A stretch of DNA of 10,063 nucleotides from CAZQLW01 sp964639875 (GTDB lineage Archaea > Nanobdellota > Nanobdellia > Woesearchaeales > GW2011-AR9): the NCBI GenBank assembly GCA_964639875.1, contig CAZXEM010000042.1:1-10063 (forward strand), in the 5' to 3' direction. The position numbers and the translations under genes were made by a program. A model generated the notes under the pieces. That model was not told the origin of the DNA, searched no databases, and worked only from the letters and a program-made list of their open reading frames with translations. The stretch's first letter is position 1. Each line of letters begins with the position of its first letter. This document shows positions 1 to 3,768 of this stretch, in pieces.

Positions 1-392
1 TTTTTATTTGTAAAGGAAATGTTGCAAGAAGCCAAATGGCAGAGGCTTATTATAACAATTTTACTAAAACAAAAAATGCTTCCAGCGCTGGAACATTAGA
101 TTTCACTCCAAAAAAGTATGGTACTCCAATAAAAGAAGTTATTCAAGTTATGAAAGAAGAAAAAATTGACCTCTCTGAACATTTTGTTAAAACTATTACA
201 GAAGAAATGATTAACAACAATGATCAAATTTTTGTTCTATGTAAAAAAGAAGAATGTCCATCATTTTTAAAAAATTCTAAAAAAGTCATTTACTGGGATG
301 TTAAAGATCCTTTTGAAACAAAATTAGAAAATTTTAGAAGAATTAGGGATTTAATCAAAAAAAAAGTATTATTAATCACTTCACCAAATTAA
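1..392 (+). CDS. ArsC-type / low-molecular-weight phosphatase family protein (5' partial)
   Basis: The reading frame is open from the window edge (first full codon at base 3), so the true start lies upstream; an internal ATG at 36 falls inside the active-site loop and is not the start. The first visible residues, FICKGNVARSQMAE, contain the C-x5-R phosphate-binding P-loop with the nucleophilic Cys (visible residue 3) and Arg (9). A DP pair in WDVKDPF (about visible residue 102) fits the general-acid loop of the fold. Two further cysteines in LCKKEECP (visible 80 and 85) sit where thioredoxin-coupled arsenate reductases of the S. aureus pI258 ArsC type carry their relay pair, although the spacing here is C-x4-C and not C-x6-C. 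Arsenate reduction is therefore plausible, but a protein-tyrosine-phosphatase role cannot be excluded. The 3' end overlaps the convergent dehydrogenase gene by 17 bases. The family call is strong; the substrate is inferred. Confidence 0.85.
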   Translation, partial: FICKGNVARSQMAEAYYNNFTKTKNASSAGTLDFTPKKYGTPIKEVIQVMKEEKIDLSEHFVKTITEEMINNNDQIFVLCKKEECPSFLKNSKKVIYWDVKDPFETKLENFRRIRDLIKKKVLLITSPN

Positions 393-1377
393 TTTTTCTG
401 CCTTTCTTAAACCCGTTAATACTTTTAATAGTAGTTTCTATAATTCGCATCAAAGCTTCATTAGTATTAAACGCATTATGCGGAGTTACAATAACATTTT
501 TCATTTTAAGTAAAACGTGATTCTCAACAATTTTGTGCAAATCGCATCGACCGCCAAACTCTTTCTTCAACAATTGCGTTTCTTCAATAATTTCACATTC
601 ATCTTCTAAAACGTCAAGTCCCGCGCCAGCAATTTGTTTTTTCTTTAAAGCTCTAACTAACGCTTTCGTATCAACAACCCCACCACGCGAAGTATTGATC
701 AACAAAGCACTTTTTTTCATTAAAGCTAACTTATCTTTATTCATTAAATGATGAGTGTGTTTGTTGTAAGGGACATGTAACGTTACGATATCAGAATCTT
801 TCAGCAATTTATCTATACTAGCATATTTAAAACCCATTTTTTTGGCATATTTTTTATCTTGATACAAATCAAACACCAAAACTTTCATTTCAAATCCGAG
901 TGCCATTCGAATAACGTGTTTACCAATGTTTCCGCCACCAACAACACCAAGAGTTTTGTCCATTAAATCAAAACCTCTTAATCCATCAAGTCTAAAACTA
1001 CCAATTTTTGTTCTGTTAACGCAATCAACAATTTTTCTACTTAAAGCCAGGATTAAAGCAAATGTATGTTCAGCAACAGTATTTTCACCATAAGTGGGTA
1101 CGTTACAAACAGCAATTTTTCTTCTTTTACATTCTTCTAAGTCAATATGATCAAAACCAGTACTCATGGTAGAGATTAATTTTAGTTTAGGAAGTTTGTT
1201 TAAAACATTTTTATTAATCTCAGAATGAACAAAAACAGTTAATGCATCTAAATCTTTATACTTGTTAGCTTTCCTTAACGTTAATCTTTTTTTTGAAAAG
1301 TAAAGTTTATCCTTAGGGAAAGATTTCTTTAAAATGTCCTTTTCCCAGGGTTCAATTTCAAAAAATCCGATTTTCAT
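376..1377 (-). CDS. D-2-hydroxyacid dehydrogenase, D-lactate dehydrogenase-like
   Basis: This encodes a 333-residue cytoplasmic NAD-dependent dehydrogenase that interconverts a 2-oxoacid and a D-2-hydroxyacid. The Rossmann glycine motif is VVGGGNIG (about 145-152), followed by Asp170 at the end of the second strand, which favours NAD over NADP. The catalytic triad is visible as Arg231 (NTSRGG), Glu260 (DVLEDE) and His300 (TPHNAF). The Arg-Glu spacing of 29 matches the family. The YGENTVAEH segment (97-104) and an insert of about 25 residues before the catalytic His resemble D-lactate dehydrogenases more than phosphoglycerate dehydrogenase. There is no ACT regulatory domain. The start ATG at 1377 overlaps the TGA of the small lipoprotein gene as ATGA, with a weak AGGA upstream (1384-1387), suggesting coupled translation. 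It is the last gene of the 2411-376 operon. The family is certain; pyruvate/D-lactate as substrate is a best guess. Confidence 0.9.
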   Translation of the reverse strand: MKIGFFEIEPWEKDILKKSFPKDKLYFSKKRLTLRKANKYKDLDALTVFVHSEINKNVLNKLPKLKLISTMSTGFDHIDLEECKRRKIAVCNVPTYGENTVAEHTFALILALSRKIVDCVNRTKIGSFRLDGLRGFDLMDKTLGVVGGGNIGKHVIRMALGFEMKVLVFDLYQDKKYAKKMGFKYASIDKLLKDSDIVTLHVPYNKHTHHLMNKDKLALMKKSALLINTSRGGVVDTKALVRALKKKQIAGAGLDVLEDECEIIEETQLLKKEFGGRCDLHKIVENHVLLKMKNVIVTPHNAFNTNEALMRIIETTIKSINGFKKGRKINLVK

Positions 1378-1487
1378 TTTTGTTCCTGAAGTAATGTTGG
1401 TTCAACAACTTCTTCTTGACAACCAACTAAAAAAAGAAATGAAAATACAAATATTAAAACTAAAATAATCTCTTTAAATTTCAACAT
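1374..1487 (-). CDS. Tiny predicted lipoprotein, 37 residues
   Basis: This small gene encodes 37 residues. The N-terminus has Lys3, Lys5 and Glu6, then an unbroken hydrophobic stretch (7-22) ending in FLVGC, a typical lipobox with the modifiable Cys at residue 23. The mature part is only 15 residues: acidic (QEEVVEP) then LLQEQK. The start is supported by a GAGGTG Shine-Dalgarno site (1491-1496) three bases before the ATG. The stop TGA overlaps the ATG of the downstream dehydrogenase (ATGA), and the upstream SCP2/cupredoxin-like gene ends 27 bases before the start, so it sits in an operon. The mature peptide is too short for an enzyme. It could be a lipid-anchored peptide, a subunit of a membrane complex, or a coding leader that couples translation of the dehydrogenase. 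Its function is unknown. Confidence 0.72.
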   Translation of the reverse strand: MLKFKEIILVLIFVFSFLFLVGCQEEVVEPTLLQEQK

Positions 1488-1490
1488 TTA

Positions 1491-1496
1491 CACCTC
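1491..1496 (-). promoter_or_regulatory. Shine-Dalgarno site GAGGTG of the small lipoprotein gene
   Basis: GAGGTG lies three bases upstream of the ATG at 1487 and matches the archaeal 16S rRNA 3' end (AUCACCUCC). It is the main argument that the 37-codon frame is a real gene. Confidence 0.7.
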
Positions 1497-1514
1497 TTTT
1501 TTGTTAGTTAATCT

Positions 1515-2411
1515 TTATTTTACAATAACTTTCATTGATTGAGTAGTGAAAATTCCACCGACAACTGTACAAGACATTGCTTCATCAAATTTCCATGAAT
1601 ACGATTCTTCATAATGAAAAATTTTACTTCTTAAATCTCGACATTTATTAATACCAATTAATAAAGCAGTTTTTGCTTTACCGGTACGTAAATTTACAAA
1701 ATTAACGGTATCACCAACAGAAATGGTAATGTCGTCAACCTCAAAACCAGTATCATCTAATTTAACAGTATGAGTTTTTGGGCCTGCTTTTTTAACAACT
1801 TTCTTTGCAACTTTTTTTACAACCGGTTCAACTTTAGCTTCAGTTACAGCATTCCCAGTAAGAACTTCATCACTAACAGGATCTTTTTCTTCTTCTGTTT
1901 CTTTTTCTTCTAGTTCTTCTGTTTCTTTAGTTTCTTTTACTTCAACAACTTCTTCCGGGCCATCATCTCCAAACCAACCAGAAACTTTCATAAAAACAGA
2001 AATGAATGCAAACTTAACTTTGTTTTTGAATCCAACTGCCTCATAAGAAATTGTACCCTGACTATACGCTAATTTAAGTGTTGATGCAGGATCTGAAGAA
2101 GATTCAATATCTTTAACAACTTTTTCAGTAGTATAAACGTTTAATGAAGGTTCATCAACACCGCCAGCAACTAAACCTTTAAATTTATCATTTTCTGTTA
2201 TTAAACCAACGATAAGAACAGTGCCATCGTTCATTTTAAAATTCACATTAATTTTTTCATCGCCAAAAATTTTGTTTAATGGTGAAGGAATAACTTTACC
2301 TTCCAATTCTTTATTTAACGCATCAATACTACCATCAATTTCATTAGCAGCAAAAACAGTTGTACTTAACAATAAGCTTAATGTTAGTAAAATTAAAATA
2401 ATTCTTTTCAT
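1515..2411 (-). CDS. Exported SCP2-like / cupredoxin-like fusion protein
   Basis: The encoded protein has 298 residues from the chosen start. Residues 1-21 form a signal peptide (KR, hydrophobic core, VFAA cleavage region). Residues about 25-145 resemble an SCP2 sterol-carrier fold (FKMNDGTVLIVGLI, DEPSLNVYTTEKV, SQGTISYEAVG), a family that usually binds lipids. A low-complexity Glu/Thr linker (about 152-180), LTGNAV (184-189) and a Lys/Val stretch (194-209) follow. Residues about 213-298 look like a cupredoxin beta-sandwich (FEVDDITISVGDTVNFVN...MKVIVK), but the histidine copper ligands are not recognisable. Only Cys257 and Cys281 stand out, perhaps as a disulfide. An ATG at 2426 is in frame, but GAGGT (2420-2424) lies eight bases before the ATG at 2411, so the later start is preferred. 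It is the first gene of an operon with the lipoprotein and dehydrogenase. The domain calls are by eye; the role is unknown, possibly envelope lipid or redox handling. Confidence 0.72.
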   Translation of the reverse strand: MKRIILILLTLSLLLSTTVFAANEIDGSIDALNKELEGKVIPSPLNKIFGDEKINVNFKMNDGTVLIVGLITENDKFKGLVAGGVDEPSLNVYTTEKVVKDIESSSDPASTLKLAYSQGTISYEAVGFKNKVKFAFISVFMKVSGWFGDDGPEEVVEVKETKETEELEEKETEEEKDPVSDEVLTGNAVTEAKVEPVVKKVAKKVVKKAGPKTHTVKLDDTGFEVDDITISVGDTVNFVNLRTGKAKTALLIGINKCRDLRSKIFHYEESYSWKFDEAMSCTVVGGIFTTQSMKVIVK

Positions 2412-2419
2412 TTTTTCAT

Positions 2420-2424
2420 ACCTC
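2420..2424 (-). promoter_or_regulatory. Shine-Dalgarno GAGGT that decides the start of the SCP2/cupredoxin-like gene
   Basis: GAGGT is eight bases upstream of the ATG at 2411 and overlaps the alternative ATG at 2426, so the start at 2411 (MKRIILILL) is favoured. That choice also gives a more compact signal peptide with basic residues right at the N-terminus. Confidence 0.55.
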
Positions 2425-2439
2425 ATTAATAATTATAGG

Positions 2440-2449
2440 TATAAATAAA
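2440..2449 (-). promoter_or_regulatory. TATA-like box for the 2411-376 operon
   Basis: On the minus strand the bases read TTTATTTATA, a good archaeal box A. It is centred about 33 bases before the chosen ATG, leaving room for only a short leader around the GAGGT site. The region is AT-rich, so a chance match is possible. Confidence 0.4.
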
Positions 2450-2478
2450 TAAGAAGTAATATTAAAGCTTTTCGTATA

Positions 2479-2595
2479 AATTAAGCTACCTAAATAACGA
2501 GTGACTATTTTCTACATTTAACTTTTAAGCTGAGCATGGCGACAAACGCCATAATAGGCGAAGCGCAGTAGGCCGATTGTTCTGGTAGCTTAATT
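2479..2595 (+). ncRNA. Candidate structured RNA bounded by a 12-bp inverted repeat (strand uncertain)
   Basis: The ends AATTAAGCTACC (2479-2490) and GGTAGCTTAATT (2584-2595) are perfect reverse complements and would close a 117-base element. A further five-pair stem is possible just inside (2496-2500 with 2577-2581, one G-U). The core holds a perfect six-pair hairpin, ATGGCG (2536-2541) with CGCCAT (2547-2552) around ACAAA, then GCGAAGC (2558-2564), able to form a tight GAA-loop mini-hairpin. Bases 2531-2590 are 53% G+C by count (32 of 60), far above the surrounding DNA. TTAAGCT occurs both in the left arm (2481) and internally (2525), so the right arm AGCTTAA (2587-2593) has two possible partners. 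I do not recognise a tRNA, 5S, SRP, RNase P or known riboswitch. No open frame covers it. A MITE-like element with terminal repeats is the main alternative. Confidence 0.38.
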
Positions 2596-2739
2596 CATAA
2601 TGACTTTTCCTTATCAGAAGCTCAAAATTACGTTTATAAGTATTATGGAACAATTTCACTACTCCAAAATACTAAAATGACCGAAACATTTAAATATGAA
2701 TGTCTATTCTCAAGTAGTAAACATCTATCACCTCTTTTT
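2596..2739. other. AT-rich spacer with no recognisable gene
   Basis: This stretch separates the inverted-repeat element from the GC-rich hairpin. The longest plus-strand ATG frame (2599 onward) is 26 codons with no Shine-Dalgarno site and no recognisable protein. On the minus strand GAGGTGAT (2727-2734) precedes an ATG that stops after four codons. I see no other structure. Confidence 0.5.
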
Positions 2740-2776
2740 CCCCAGCAAGCCTTTTCGGAGGTTTGCCAGGGGTTTT
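2740..2776 (+). terminator. GC-rich imperfect hairpin followed by a T run
   Basis: CCCC (2740-2743) pairs with GGGG (2769-2772). After an A-A mismatch come a G-C pair, a bulge, CAA/TTG, a G-U pair and CCT/AGG closing a six-base TTTCGG loop. TTTT follows at 2773-2776. The shape is that of an intrinsic terminator for a plus-strand transcript, such as the RNA candidate upstream. The other side is flanked by a T run too (2735-2739, A's on the minus strand), so a structural or regulatory role on either strand is possible. Confidence 0.4.
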
Positions 2777-2797
2777 ATAATTTCTTACTAATTTTAC

Positions 2798-2819
2798 GCT
2801 TAATATGCAAATATTAAGC
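2798..2819. repeat. 22-base palindrome, 9-bp arms around GCAA
   Basis: GCTTAATAT (2798-2806) and ATATTAAGC (2811-2819) are perfect reverse complements around GCAA. As DNA it could be an operator: it ends about 23 bases before the TATA-like box of the radical SAM gene. As RNA it would be a hairpin with a GNRA tetraloop. It shares the GCTTAA/TTAAGC core with the arms of the 2479-2595 element. Confidence 0.45.
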
Positions 2820-2841
2820 TTATATTGAATAACAATAATAC

Positions 2842-2854
2842 TTTTAAACTATAT
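2842..2854 (+). promoter_or_regulatory. TATA-like box of the radical SAM gene
   Basis: TTTTAAACTATAT is centred about 25 bases upstream of the ATG at 2873, the spacing expected for a leaderless archaeal transcript. There is no Shine-Dalgarno site before this ATG, which agrees with leaderless initiation. Confidence 0.5.
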
Positions 2855-2872
2855 GACCCAAATATATTTTGA

Positions 2873-3673
2873 ATGGTTTGTATTGAAAAAATTTATAGTG
2901 TTTCTGCTCTGGTTGGAAATGGAGCTTGTAATGCAAAATGTGATTTCTGTGCTGGAGAATATTTAAGACCAGAAGCAAAAGAGAATAAACTTTATGATAA
3001 AAATCTTGAAGCGGCAATTAAATTATCTGCTCGCTACGGAGGGTGGTCACTTTCCTTAACTTCTAGTGGAGAACCTACTTGTGATCCTGATGCTTTAACT
3101 AAAGCTTTAGAGATATACCAAAAATGTGAACAGCAAGGCGCATATTTTCCTAACGTAAATCTTTTTACTAACGGAATTCTTTTTGGTGATTCAGTTTTTT
3201 GTAATAAATATTTAGATACTTGGAAAGAATTAGGATTAACTAACATTGCAGTATCAATTCATGCAGTTGATGAAAAAGAAAACGCTAAAGTTTATGGAGT
3301 TAAAGATTATCCCCAATTAGAAAGAATTGTTAATAATATTGAAGAACATGGCTTAGGAGTAAGAGCAACATTATTACTTAGAAAAAATGGAATTGATAAC
3401 TCTAAAAATTATGAAAAAGCAGTGAAAGATCTAATTGATAAAGGAATTGATAATATTACATCTTGGCCTGTAGGTAACCCAAATGGAACCAGAACAAAAG
3501 ATACTCCTTCCCGATTAGGTTTATTAGGAATCAGAACTTGGTTACGTCTTAATTCAAAGATGTGTCATGGTCATGTTTGGGGTGGAGGAGTTTTTGATTA
3601 TAAAGGAAACATTCTTAGATATACTGATTACGTTACGAAACATAACAGAAAAAAGATTTTGTCAGACAATTAG
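2873..3673 (+). CDS. Radical SAM enzyme of unknown substrate (frame 0 product; frame shifts near 3' end)
   Basis: This encodes 266 residues in frame 0. The radical SAM cluster motif C-x3-C-x2-C is Cys19, Cys23, Cys26 (CNAKCDFC), which binds the 4Fe-4S cluster that cleaves S-adenosylmethionine. GEPT (66-69) is the usual GE motif near the SAM amino group, followed by a TIM-barrel-like body (NLFTNGI, VSIHAVDE, VRATLLLRKNG). The C-terminal part has a distinctive MCHGHVWGGGVFDYKGNILRYTDY segment (about 231-254; Cys, two His) that may help bind substrate or metal. The frame 0 stop at 3671-3673 comes directly after A AAA AAG (3649-3655). Continuing in the -1 frame adds 27 residues, including RQLVVFQDGTVAYSW, for a total of 288. 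The full protein probably includes this tail, through recoding or because one A is missing from the run. It is a monocistronic gene with its own TATA-like box. I cannot assign a pathway. Confidence 0.85.
   Translation: MVCIEKIYSVSALVGNGACNAKCDFCAGEYLRPEAKENKLYDKNLEAAIKLSARYGGWSLSLTSSGEPTCDPDALTKALEIYQKCEQQGAYFPNVNLFTNGILFGDSVFCNKYLDTWKELGLTNIAVSIHAVDEKENAKVYGVKDYPQLERIVNNIEEHGLGVRATLLLRKNGIDNSKNYEKAVKDLIDKGIDNITSWPVGNPNGTRTKDTPSRLGLLGIRTWLRLNSKMCHGHVWGGGVFDYKGNILRYTDYVTKHNRKKILSDN
3649..3655 (+). promoter_or_regulatory. A AAA AAG slippery heptamer, possible -1 frameshift site
   Basis: In the frame of the radical SAM gene the codons read AGA AAA AAG, so the heptamer A AAA AAG is in exactly the phase used for tandem -1 slippage (as in E. 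coli dnaX). After slippage decoding resumes at GAT (3655). Only a weak four-pair hairpin (TTGT CAG ACAA, 3659-3669) is visible downstream, and there is no Shine-Dalgarno-like stimulator upstream. Confidence 0.45.
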
Positions 3674-3738
3674 TTGTTTTTCAAGATGGAACCGTTGCCT
3701 ATTCTTGGATAAAAGAAGGTGCTTTATGTCTGAAGTAA
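3655..3738 (+). other. -1 frame C-terminal extension of the radical SAM gene
   Basis: From GAT at 3655 to TAA at 3736-3738 this frame encodes 27 residues: DFVRQLVVFQDG then TVAYSWIKEGALCLK. The segment reads as a natural beta-strand pair with conserved-looking Gly, Trp and Cys, and it parallels the preceding FDYKGNILRYTDY. It fills the space up to the convergent protease gene, leaving a 30-base gap. It is most likely the real C-terminus of the enzyme. Confidence 0.65.
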
Positions 3739-3768
3739 TCTTTCAAATCTTTGGTGTCACAATTAACT

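Noticed and set aside
36..392. ATG at 36 as the true start of the ArsC-like gene
   Set aside because: The frame is open upstream and the essential CKGNVARS active-site loop lies before this ATG.
376..1377. Phosphoglycerate dehydrogenase (serA)
   Set aside because: There is no ACT or ASB domain and the YGENTVAEH segment plus the insert before the catalytic His fit D-lactate-type enzymes better.
2479..2595. tRNA or known small RNA (5S, SRP, C/D or H/ACA guide)
   Set aside because: No T-loop GGTTCRA, no anticodon arm and no acceptable C-box/D-box pair (GTGACTA differs twice from RTGATGA); no ACA tail in the right place.
2599..2679. 26-codon plus-strand frame starting ATGACTTTTCC
   Set aside because: There is no Shine-Dalgarno site, no signal sequence and no similarity that I recognise; frames of this length are expected by chance.
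2727..2734. Fragment of 16S rRNA 3' end (ATCACCTC)
   Set aside because: Only eight bases match and no rRNA sequence surrounds them; a Shine-Dalgarno on the minus strand explains it better.
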